Shown piece after piece: positions 50,671-59,283 of a DNA stretch of 64,000 nucleotides. Within the stretch, counting starts at the first letter, position 1, and each line of letters opens with the position of its first letter. The stretch is from HXMU1420-2 sp040830545 (GTDB lineage: Bacteria > Pseudomonadota > Alphaproteobacteria > Rhodobacterales > Rhodobacteraceae). A model generated the notes under the pieces. It did not search any database and was not told where the DNA came from. It saw nothing but the letters and a program-made list of their open reading frames with translations. The position numbers and the translations under genes were made by a program. Location: NCBI GenBank assembly GCA_040830545.1, contig JBFOMB010000030.1, positions 62,001 through 126,000 of the forward strand. The letters are read 5' to 3'.

Positions 50671-53600
50671 TCGGTGATCGTGACCCTGCCGGTTGCGCCC
50701 CGCGCCCGGTAGGTTGGGCGATACATGTCCTCGACCGCTGCGGCAGGGTGGTGGAAATTGCCGGGCGACACGGCACGGGCCACATAGGCCAGCGTGACCC
50801 AGGCATCCCCGCGCCAATCCACGGCGGCCAGGAAACGGTCCGACCGGAATTCGGAATGGCGCGCCTCGGTCGGGTCCAGCCAGTCCATCGCGCCAATGTC
50901 ACCGGATCGGATCAGCGAAGGATTGTCGATCTCGATCCCCGCAGGCAGCGGATCGTCGATCATCAGCCGTGATTCCGTGTATTCGAACGGGGAAACCGTC
51001 AGAACCGTGACAAAACGCTGGCCGACTTTGAAGTTCACACCATCCAGCTCTTCGCCTTCCATTGAAAAATACTGCCGCCGGATTGCATAGCCCGTGCCAC
51101 CCGCGTCCGGTGCAACTTCGGGCACGCCCAACGTGGTCAACGTGATCGCCGTTTCCCGCCCGCTTTGGGCCGAGATGGTGACGGGGCGGTTTCCTGCCGT
51201 GTCCTCATAGAGCTGCACGAACGGGCCATCCACGGTTTGCCCATCCACCAACAGGCCCGAACTTTCCGGGTTCTTCAGCAACGCTTGCGCTGCCAGCAGA
51301 GACCACGATGCCTCCTGCGTAGACAGGTGGGATTTGCCTGCGCTGACGCGGGTCAGCAGGGCATCCGTGTCGACCGCCGTGCTGCCTGCCTCGGTCGCGA
51401 GCGCAAGAACACCAGCGGAATCGCGCAAGTTGGTGCCGTAATCCGCGCGCCACAGTGCCGTTTCGGGCTGCTTCTTCGCCGCGATCATGCGCGAGGCACG
51501 GGCGAACATAGCGTCGGCCCGCGTCTGGTCCCCGTAGGATGCCAGTGCGGCCCCCAGTTGCGCGGCCCCCATCGGTGTCGTGAACGCATCGCCCTTGATG
51601 TCAGCATAGTACCGCAGGTCACCCATGGATGCCGCGCCTTCACGCGCCAGCACCATCAGGGCATAGGCAATCTCTCCCCCGCCTTCGTCGAAGTCGGGCG
51701 CATAGCTGATGTGGTTGCGCAGATTGTCCATGGCGCTGCGGAAGGCGAGGTCGGGCACGGTGAACCCTTCGGCACGTGCGCGCCCCAGGAAGTCCGACAC
51801 ATAGGCGTCCAGCCACATGTCACCCGAGCTGGGCCGCCACAGGCCAAACGCACCGTTCGGGGCCTGACGGCTAAGCACCCGGTCAATCGCGGCATCGACG
51901 CGCTTCTGCACATCCGGCCCATCGCCCAACCCGCTGGCCTGCGCCACGGAGGACAGGTAGAGCAGCGGCATCGCGCCGGATGTCACCTGTTCGGTGCAGC
52001 CATAGGGGTAACGGTCCAGCGCGCTCAGCAGTCCGGGCGCGTCGAACCGCGCAATCGGGCCTGCCGAAAGCAGGGCCGAGGCCGTGCCGGGGCGCAGTCC
52101 AGAAAATACGTCGCTGCTGAAGGAGAAATCGTCCCCCGCCCCAATCGTGAACCGTCGCGTGGTGGCAACAACGGGATCGTTTGCACGGACCGGCAGGCGC
52201 AGGGTTTGACGCAACTCTTTGCCCTCGGGCGTGGTCAATACGACATCAAAAGAAGGATCGCCAATCGTCGTGGCCAGCACGGGGATGGAGAATACCTTCT
52301 TTTCATTGTCCGCCAGCATGAACGCGGCCGGGGCCGTGCCGAAATCAATGCCGCTGCCCACGTTCTGCAACGCCAGTTGCATTTGGCCGGACGGGCCATC
52401 AGCGTGCACAACCTCCAACAACACGCGGCTTTCATCACCCGGCGCCATAAAGCGTGGGACAGTTGGCGTAACCACCACCGGATCGCGCACGATCATGTCC
52501 CGTTCGGCCTGTCCAACCGCCTCGCGCGTCCAGGCCACGGCCATCAGGCGCACGGTGCCGTTGAACGCAGGCAGGTCGACATTGACGAGGGCCGCGCCAT
52601 TCGCGTCGGTCTGTACCGGGCCGGAGAAGACAGACATCAGGTCCTGCGTCGGCGGGGGCGATTGCAGTTGCGATCCGCTGGTTGCGTCACCACCAGAACG
52701 GACCGTGCCCATTGCGCCATTCATGCCGTCGATCAGGCGACCATAGACATCGCGCATCTCAACGCCCAAGCGCCGCTGACCGAAGTAGTAGTCCGAGGGA
52801 TCGGGGCTTTCAAAACCGGTCAGGTTCAGGATGCCGACATCGACAGCAGCCAACGTCAGCCAAACGTCGCTGTCTGCAGATGCGCCATCAACCTGCACCG
52901 CGATGCGTTGACTCTGGCGTGGGTTCGCAACCTCCGGCGCGTCCAGACTGACGCTCAGCGCGCGGCCTTCAGGCTGGACCTTGGCATAGGCCAGACCCAA
53001 CGCCCGTGCCGGGTTCTGTCCCGCAGCCATGTCCATAGGCCGGATGACGGTGGCTGTCACATAGGCACCGATGCCCCAATCTGCGTTCACCTCCAGCGGG
53101 ATCAGGTTTTCACCTTCGCTCACCTCAACCGCCTGACGCGCGATAACCTTGTCCGCCATCACGGTCACCATGGCCGTCCCGGCAAAACGTGGCACGATCC
53201 GCAGATTGGCGGTGTCCCCTGCCTGATACTCGGTCGCGTCCAGCGACAGTTCCAACCGGTCCGGCGTGGCGGAGCTATCTGCCGGGGCATACCAACTGGC
53301 ATAGAAATCGACCGAGGCCGAGGTATAGGCCCCGTCCTGCCGTTCCACGACCAGTTCATAGCGGCCCCAATCCACCGGCTGCGACAGGGTGATCGGGTCC
53401 GTGCCTAGCGTCGCCTTGCCCCGCGCAATGCGCTTGCGGCGGGTCACGGGTTCCCAGTTCCAGTTGCCGTATTCCTGATACCACTGATACCGCGTCGTCA
53501 CGCGGTTCAGTGTCCATTCAACCTGCATCGGTGTCGCGCTCAGATCACTGTTCAGGCCCACAACGTCAAACGCGGCTTCGGTCCCTTCGGGCACCACGTC

Positions 53601-56099
53601 ATCAAACAGCGGCTTGATCCCGATGATCGGGCCATCCGGGCGCACAGGGGTGGTGATGTTGCGTTCGACCGGGCGGCCACCGCCGTCGGACACGCGCGCG
53701 ACGACCGTGGCCTGCATCGGCATGCCTTCACCGTCCGAGAAAGGCACATCCAGCGGGATCACGACCCGGCCCTGCGCATCCGTGCGATCCACACCGAAAT
53801 AGGTGCGCTGACGGCTGGGGCGCTCGTCATAGCGGCCAAACTGGTAACCGGGCCATTCCTCCACCGTCCGCGTGGCGCGCAGGATCAGGTCGCCTTCGAC
53901 ACCCAGATCGGCACCGGGGGCGCCAAACAGATAGCGCGCCTCGATCGTCAGCGGCGGGCTGTCACCCGGACGCAGTGCGGCAGAGGGAAGGGACATGTCG
54001 AAATCAATGCGTTCTGGCAGGAAATCCTCGACCAGCACGGTTTGCGTTGCCAGCACCGGCCCATCCGGGTCGGTCACGATGTCCAGCCGCCACGACCCAC
54101 GTGGCACCGACACGCCGACCGGCAGGTTGAACACATGGCCACCTGCGCGCCCGCCGTCCGAGATGTTGCGGCTGTATTCCACACCGTCAGGGCGTTTCAG
54201 AATGGCGATCACCGGAAGGCCTTCAATCGCCTCAACTTCTGGATCGCGGGTCAGGACTGTTGCGTTAATGGTTTCACCCGCGCGGTAGGCCCCGCGATCT
54301 GTTGTCAGGAAGACATCGACAGGCCCGGCGGGCGCTCGGCCCTCAACGCCCCGGTCTGACAGGTCAAAGGCCGGGTCGGTCAGCGACAGGAACCCGATGT
54401 CCTGATCGCCCTGTTCGGCGAAAACCACTGCCGGGGCCGCGCCGCTGGTTCCACGGGTCAGCCCCGGATCGAACAGGGCATTCCCGTCTGCGTCCGTGGT
54501 TGTAGTCCCCAGAACGGCATTTGCACGCGACACAAGTGTCAGCTTGATCCCCTCGCGAGGGGTCGCATCGGACAGGCCCCGGACCGACACGTGCAGGCCG
54601 TCATTGCCTTCCATCGTGGTCAGGCCCAGATCGGACAGTACAAACCATTGCGTCGCGCCGGGATCGTCATAGGGATCAGCCCCCGGAATACGAGCCGTCA
54701 GGGCATAAATGCCTGCATCCAGACCGCGCAGCGCTTCGCCCATCGGCAGGCGTGTGGTCACGTCGCGGTTCAGGGTTGTCTGCACCTCAGCCGTGCCGGT
54801 CCAGACCTCCTCGGCGATTTCAGACGCAAAATAGCTGTCCTGATATTGCGACAGGGGCCGCCCGAAATAGTCGTTCTGGATCGCGCGCAGCAGGTTGCGA
54901 TCCGAGATACGGCGCAGTTGCAGGTTCAATTCGGTCAGGTTGACGGTTTCAACCGGCAGGGCGGCATCCGCGCTTTTAGGCAGAACATAGGAACGCCCCG
55001 GGAAGCGGATCGCCGGGCTGCGGTCGCGCACATACAGCGTCAGTTGCGTGTCTTTGTAGAGCGTTTCACCGCTGGCCGCTGGCAGGCCCTCGCGCAAGGT
55101 GAAGGTATAGCGTTTGCCATGCTCCACACCTTCGATACAGATGTTGCGGTCGTCCGACTGCACCGAAAGGCCCTGCTCGGGCAGCTGCACAAAGGGTTCG
55201 TAGTCGGTGCCGACGCGGATCAAGGGTTCGTTGAACTGAGCGCAGATGCGCGGTGCGGCCACATCGCTTTCGACCGAGGTGTCGGCCACGCGGAACCCGT
55301 ATTTGCCCACGGCGTCATCCAGCGCCGCGACGATGTCGTCACGCGGTTGCAGGGATTGAGCCAGACGCAGCGTCGGGATCATGTCGCGCCCACGGCCATT
55401 GCGATCCAGTGCCTCGCTCAACAAAAGCAAAGCGGATGCGCGTGCCCCGTTGTTGCTGGCCCGCAGGTAAGCGTTGATCGACGCACTGCGCGCGCGCCGT
55501 TCGTACCGGTTACGGTCGTTCGAATTGTCGGTTTTGATCGCCAGGTTCAGCCGCGCGTATTCCGCCCAGAGGTCCGCACGGTCGCTAGCTGACACGGCCC
55601 CGCCGGTCCAGCGCATCGCGGATACCAGGTTGCCCTCGGCCTCGCGCGTTCGGGCGGTTTCCACCATCTGTTGCAGCGTCCAGGTCCCGGCGCGATGCCA
55701 AAACCCGATGTTCAGCCCCGTGGACCGCGCGCCGTCCAGCGTGCTTTTGCCCAGATAGGCCAAATCCGCCGACCGCGCCTCGGCCTGTGCCAGAACGGCT
55801 GGGTCTGTCGGGCGTTTTTCCGCAGAAACCGCGCCTTCGTAGGCCGTGCGGTCGCTGACGCTGGATTTCGGGAAACAGGAATTTGAGCGCGAATTGAAGG
55901 TGAACGCGTTGCATGACGCATTGGAGCTGCAGGCCCGCTCGCAGGAATCCAGATCGGTGTCGAACAGTGCGTCCAGGTCAGAGCCATAGAAATCCATGTC
56001 CTGCGTGACGAAGTAGCGGAAGTCCGGCACGGCGGTCTGGGCCAGGGCCGTCAGCGGGAAAAGACAGAAAAGCAAAGCGGAAACAACGAGGCTGCGCAT
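50667..56099 (-). CDS. Bacterial alpha-2-macroglobulin (YfhM-type) with N-terminal apple-like domain
   Basis: Bacterial alpha-2-macroglobulins trap foreign proteases in the periplasm. The 1810-residue protein has a signal peptide (1-21, ending ALAQ) and no lipobox. Residues about 45-80 (DSCERACSS, SCNAF, NSCFPKS) form a PAN/apple-like Cys pattern. MG domains and a bait region follow, then the thioester motif GCTEQ with Cys1368 and Gln1371 and a helical thioester domain. The ATG at 56099 has perfect AGGAGG upstream. It overlaps pbpC by 4 bases, the pairing seen in YfhM-PbpC. Confidence 0.93.
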   Translation of the reverse strand: MRSLVVSALLFCLFPLTALAQTAVPDFRYFVTQDMDFYGSDLDALFDTDLDSCERACSSNASCNAFTFNSRSNSCFPKSSVSDRTAYEGAVSAEKRPTDPAVLAQAEARSADLAYLGKSTLDGARSTGLNIGFWHRAGTWTLQQMVETARTREAEGNLVSAMRWTGGAVSASDRADLWAEYARLNLAIKTDNSNDRNRYERRARSASINAYLRASNNGARASALLLLSEALDRNGRGRDMIPTLRLAQSLQPRDDIVAALDDAVGKYGFRVADTSVESDVAAPRICAQFNEPLIRVGTDYEPFVQLPEQGLSVQSDDRNICIEGVEHGKRYTFTLREGLPAASGETLYKDTQLTLYVRDRSPAIRFPGRSYVLPKSADAALPVETVNLTELNLQLRRISDRNLLRAIQNDYFGRPLSQYQDSYFASEIAEEVWTGTAEVQTTLNRDVTTRLPMGEALRGLDAGIYALTARIPGADPYDDPGATQWFVLSDLGLTTMEGNDGLHVSVRGLSDATPREGIKLTLVSRANAVLGTTTTDADGNALFDPGLTRGTSGAAPAVVFAEQGDQDIGFLSLTDPAFDLSDRGVEGRAPAGPVDVFLTTDRGAYRAGETINATVLTRDPEVEAIEGLPVIAILKRPDGVEYSRNISDGGRAGGHVFNLPVGVSVPRGSWRLDIVTDPDGPVLATQTVLVEDFLPERIDFDMSLPSAALRPGDSPPLTIEARYLFGAPGADLGVEGDLILRATRTVEEWPGYQFGRYDERPSRQRTYFGVDRTDAQGRVVIPLDVPFSDGEGMPMQATVVARVSDGGGRPVERNITTPVRPDGPIIGIKPLFDDVVPEGTEAAFDVVGLNSDLSATPMQVEWTLNRVTTRYQWYQEYGNWNWEPVTRRKRIARGKATLGTDPITLSQPVDWGRYELVVERQDGAYTSASVDFYASWYAPADSSATPDRLELSLDATEYQAGDTANLRIVPRFAGTAMVTVMADKVIARQAVEVSEGENLIPLEVNADWGIGAYVTATVIRPMDMAAGQNPARALGLAYAKVQPEGRALSVSLDAPEVANPRQSQRIAVQVDGASADSDVWLTLAAVDVGILNLTGFESPDPSDYYFGQRRLGVEMRDVYGRLIDGMNGAMGTVRSGGDATSGSQLQSPPPTQDLMSVFSGPVQTDANGAALVNVDLPAFNGTVRLMAVAWTREAVGQAERDMIVRDPVVVTPTVPRFMAPGDESRVLLEVVHADGPSGQMQLALQNVGSGIDFGTAPAAFMLADNEKKVFSIPVLATTIGDPSFDVVLTTPEGKELRQTLRLPVRANDPVVATTRRFTIGAGDDFSFSSDVFSGLRPGTASALLSAGPIARFDAPGLLSALDRYPYGCTEQVTSGAMPLLYLSSVAQASGLGDGPDVQKRVDAAIDRVLSRQAPNGAFGLWRPSSGDMWLDAYVSDFLGRARAEGFTVPDLAFRSAMDNLRNHISYAPDFDEGGGEIAYALMVLAREGAASMGDLRYYADIKGDAFTTPMGAAQLGAALASYGDQTRADAMFARASRMIAAKKQPETALWRADYGTNLRDSAGVLALATEAGSTAVDTDALLTRVSAGKSHLSTQEASWSLLAAQALLKNPESSGLLVDGQTVDGPFVQLYEDTAGNRPVTISAQSGRETAITLTTLGVPEVAPDAGGTGYAIRRQYFSMEGEELDGVNFKVGQRFVTVLTVSPFEYTESRLMIDDPLPAGIEIDNPSLIRSGDIGAMDWLDPTEARHSEFRSDRFLAAVDWRGDAWVTLAYVARAVSPGNFHHPAAAVEDMYRPTYRARGATGRVTITE

Positions 56100-56245
56100 G
56101 GAATCCTCCTGAGAATATGCCCAAGGTTGGCATGGCCACGCCCGGTTTGACAACATGCGGGATGCCGTCCTTAAGCACTTCTCAACCATCGTTCCGCTAA
56201 TCCTGAACCTGAGAACAGGGCCAGAACGGCACAGGCGGAGGTGGC

Positions 56246-58486
56246 ATGAACCATTCGGAACGACTGACGCAGGAGCGGCGCGCGCGCCTTGCGGCGGAAC
56301 ACCTTTTGGCCAAGAAACATGCGGAACTGTCCGAGGCGAACAAAAAGCTGGGCATGCATGCCATGGCGCTGACCCGGCGAATTGGCGAAACCCAGGCCGA
56401 GGTGGACAACGTTCGGAATGAAAACGAACAATTCCGCAGTGACCTGTGTGAAGCGAACGAGAAAATCCAGATTGCCGAGCGTCGGTTGTGGTTGTCGATC
56501 CAGACGATTCGCGATGGGTTTGCGTTTTTTGATGCTGACAGCCGGCTGATTACGGCGAATGACGCGTATATCGACTTCTTTGACGGGTTGGAGGAGATTC
56601 AGCCCGGCGTGGACTACACCCGCATCCTTGATCTGCTGATCGAGGAGGGGCTGGTCAACCCCGGTGACCTCAGTCCCGGCGATTGGCACACGATGATGCT
56701 GGAGCGGTGGTACTCCCCGTCGCCCAAGCCCATTACGGTGCAGTTCTGGAACGGCATGTATATGCGGATGTTTGACCAGCGGGGCCATGGCGGGGATGTG
56801 GTCAGCCTGTCGCACAACATCACGTCGTCTGTTCGAAACGAACTGGAACTGACCGCCGCGCGTCACAAGGCGGAAGCCGCCAACAGGGCAAAATCTGCCT
56901 TTCTTGCGAATATGAGCCATGAAATTCGAACACCGATGAATGGTGTCGTCGGCATGGCAGAACTGCTGGCTGAGACGGCGCTAAACGACGAACAGAAGCT
57001 TTATACCGAAACTATCCGCAATTCGGGTGAGGCGTTGTTGGTCATCATCAATGACGTACTGGACTACTCCAAGATCGAGGCCGATAAACTGGTCCTGCAT
57101 CCAGAACCCTTTGATCTGGAACGCTGTATTCACGAGGTCGTCATGCTGTTGCAGCCCCCGGCGCGGGACAAGGGGCTGGACCTGATCGTGGACTACGACA
57201 TGTTCCTGCCGACCAGTTTCGTGGGCGACCCGGGGCGCGTGCGGCAAATCCTGACGAACCTGATGGGCAATGCGGTGAAATTCACGTTGGAGGGGCATGT
57301 TCTGATCCGCGTGACTGGTGTCGGGCCGGATGCAGAGGGGCGTCATGCGGTGCATGTTGCGGTCGAAGACACAGGCATCGGCATACCGAAAGACAAGAAG
57401 GACGATGTGTTTGGCGAATTCAATCAGGTCGAAAACGAACGCAGCCGTCAGTTCGAAGGAACGGGTCTGGGGCTGGCGATTACGAAACGGCTGATCCACC
57501 TGATGAACGGCACGATGTGGTTGGATTCCGAGGTAGGCGTCGGGTCGTGTTTCGGGTTTCGGGTGCCGTTGCCGCCTGCTCAGGAGCAGACAGCCGACGC
57601 TGAACCCAAAGAAGACCTGCCATTGGATCGCATCCTGTGTGTCAGTGCCCTACCGGAAATTTTGACGGTACTGCGCAAGCACGTAAAGATTCACGGGATC
57701 GAAACAGTGGATTGCGGCCGGGCCGAGGACGCGCTGGACAGGATGGACGACAGAGTGGATCTGATCGTGATCGACATGGATCTGATAGATCAGAAAGGAC
57801 TGGATCTGATCCTGGCCTTGCGGCAGGCAGGATGGTCGGACACACCTGTGTTCATTTTGGTCACCCCGCCGTTTACCGATCGCACCAGCCCGGCCATGGC
57901 TGAGGTGTCAGCAGTTTTGGAAAAACCGCTTCGCCGGGGCGATTTGGCGGCGCGGCTGCGGGATATCACGGGTGTAACGGAAACTGTCCCGCGAGTGACA
58001 TCTGCACCCGAGCCATCGCCCGAACCGGTAAACGAAGTCCCGACAACTCCGGAGCCTGAGACAAAGGAGCGTCAAATGAGGGTTCTGGTAGCCGAGGACA
58101 ACAAAACCAACCAGTTGGTGCTCCGCAAAATGGTCAAGGATCAGAACCTGAACCTAAAGTTCGCCAACAATGGCGAAGAGGCGGTGGCTGCCTATCCAGA
58201 GTTTGAACCGGACCTCATTTTCATGGACATTTCTATGCCTCGCATGGATGGCAAAACCGCGACAGGTGAAATCCGCAAGATCGAAGCCTCAACCGGCCAC
58301 CGGACCCCCATCGTTGCCCTTACAGCCCATGCGATGAGCGGTGATGAAGAGTCTATCCTGGCCGCTGGTCTGGACTTTTACCTGACGAAACCCCTGCGCA
58401 AGCCGGAAATTCTGGCCAAAATCGAGGAGTTCCGCCCGGACAGTGCGTCCGACAATCATCCCGCAGCCGATGCTGTTTCGGGATAG
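56246..58486 (+). CDS. Cytosolic hybrid histidine kinase with two receiver domains
   Basis: The 746-residue kinase has an N-terminal coiled coil (about 1-75), a PAS domain (85-195), HisKA with FLANMSHEIRTPMNGV (His of H-box), HATPase with NAVKF, DTGIGIP and GTGLGLAIT, a receiver-like domain 1 lacking the acidic pocket (CVSAL instead of a DD pair) and an intact receiver 2 (VAEDNKTNQ, FMDISMPRMDG, LTAHAM, LTKPL). No transmembrane segment. The partner phosphotransferase is unknown. It is divergent from the alpha-2-macroglobulin gene and its 3' end overlaps convergent yaaA by 31 bases. Confidence 0.93.
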   Translation: MNHSERLTQERRARLAAEHLLAKKHAELSEANKKLGMHAMALTRRIGETQAEVDNVRNENEQFRSDLCEANEKIQIAERRLWLSIQTIRDGFAFFDADSRLITANDAYIDFFDGLEEIQPGVDYTRILDLLIEEGLVNPGDLSPGDWHTMMLERWYSPSPKPITVQFWNGMYMRMFDQRGHGGDVVSLSHNITSSVRNELELTAARHKAEAANRAKSAFLANMSHEIRTPMNGVVGMAELLAETALNDEQKLYTETIRNSGEALLVIINDVLDYSKIEADKLVLHPEPFDLERCIHEVVMLLQPPARDKGLDLIVDYDMFLPTSFVGDPGRVRQILTNLMGNAVKFTLEGHVLIRVTGVGPDAEGRHAVHVAVEDTGIGIPKDKKDDVFGEFNQVENERSRQFEGTGLGLAITKRLIHLMNGTMWLDSEVGVGSCFGFRVPLPPAQEQTADAEPKEDLPLDRILCVSALPEILTVLRKHVKIHGIETVDCGRAEDALDRMDDRVDLIVIDMDLIDQKGLDLILALRQAGWSDTPVFILVTPPFTDRTSPAMAEVSAVLEKPLRRGDLAARLRDITGVTETVPRVTSAPEPSPEPVNEVPTTPEPETKERQMRVLVAEDNKTNQLVLRKMVKDQNLNLKFANNGEEAVAAYPEFEPDLIFMDISMPRMDGKTATGEIRKIEASTGHRTPIVALTAHAMSGDEESILAAGLDFYLTKPLRKPEILAKIEEFRPDSASDNHPAADAVSG

Positions 58487-59244
58487 GGCCGCACGTAGAC
58501 CGGCGCATCAGCTGTGCTGCGTGTCGCGTCATAGGAATAGCCGCCAAAGTCGAAATCCTTAAGACCTGCTACATCTGTCACGCGGTTCTGAATAACGAAC
58601 CGCGCCATCGACCCGCGCGCGCGTTTGGCAAAGAAACTGACCATGCGCGGTTCACCGTCCTTTTCCTCAAGGAAGCTGGGTGTAACGACCCGCAGTTTCA
58701 GCGCCTTGGTTTGGGCGGCCGTGAAGTATTCGGTGCTTGCGCAGTTCACCAATGTATCGGTGCCCAGCGACGCCGCATGGGACGTCAACGCCTTGGCCAG
58801 ATCATCACGCCAATAGTCATAAAGCGATTTGCCCCGACGGGTTTTCAGACGGCTGCCCATCTCCAACCGATAGGGCTGAATGGCATCCAGAGGGCGCAGC
58901 AATCCGTAAAGCCCGGACAGAATGCGCAGATGATCCTGTGCCCATTCCATTTCGCCCGCTTCAAGTGTTGCGGCCTCCAGCCCCTGATAGGTATCCCCGG
59001 CAAAGGCCAAAGCCGCGGGGCGGGTGACGTCCGTGTCGGGTTCAGCGGCAAAAGCGCGGAACCGGTCTCGATTCAACCGGGCGAGATTCGGGCTGAGATG
59101 CATCAGCGCCTGCAGATCGCGCAATGTCAGATTGCGGGCGGTTTTGGCGAGGCGGTTGGCGTCCTCCAGAAAGTCTGGCTGTGTCATCGCCACATTCCGT
59201 TCCGCCCAATCCAGCCGCTTGGCAGGTGAGATCACAACCAGCAT
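58456..59244 (-). CDS. yaaA: Peroxide stress protein YaaA (DUF328)
   Basis: YaaA lowers intracellular unincorporated iron during hydrogen peroxide stress in E. coli and binds DNA with a novel fold. The 262-residue protein begins MLVVISPAKRLDW and has GLYGLLRPLDAIQPYRLEMG and VNCASTEYF, with YPETASAAG at the end, all conserved in the family. It is 39 bases after recQ on the same strand. Confidence 0.95.
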   Translation of the reverse strand: MLVVISPAKRLDWAERNVAMTQPDFLEDANRLAKTARNLTLRDLQALMHLSPNLARLNRDRFRAFAAEPDTDVTRPAALAFAGDTYQGLEAATLEAGEMEWAQDHLRILSGLYGLLRPLDAIQPYRLEMGSRLKTRRGKSLYDYWRDDLAKALTSHAASLGTDTLVNCASTEYFTAAQTKALKLRVVTPSFLEEKDGEPRMVSFFAKRARGSMARFVIQNRVTDVAGLKDFDFGGYSYDATRSTADAPVYVRPYPETASAAG

Positions 59245-59283
59245 GACAAATCCTCCGACATCAAGATACGCGCGCCCTGTGAC

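Noticed and set aside
51165..53408. A 747-codon open frame on the plus strand opposite the alpha-2-macroglobulin
   Set aside because: It is rich in His, Arg, Gln and Gly as expected from the antisense of G+C-rich codons, matches no family, and the opposite strand is a clear alpha-2-macroglobulin.
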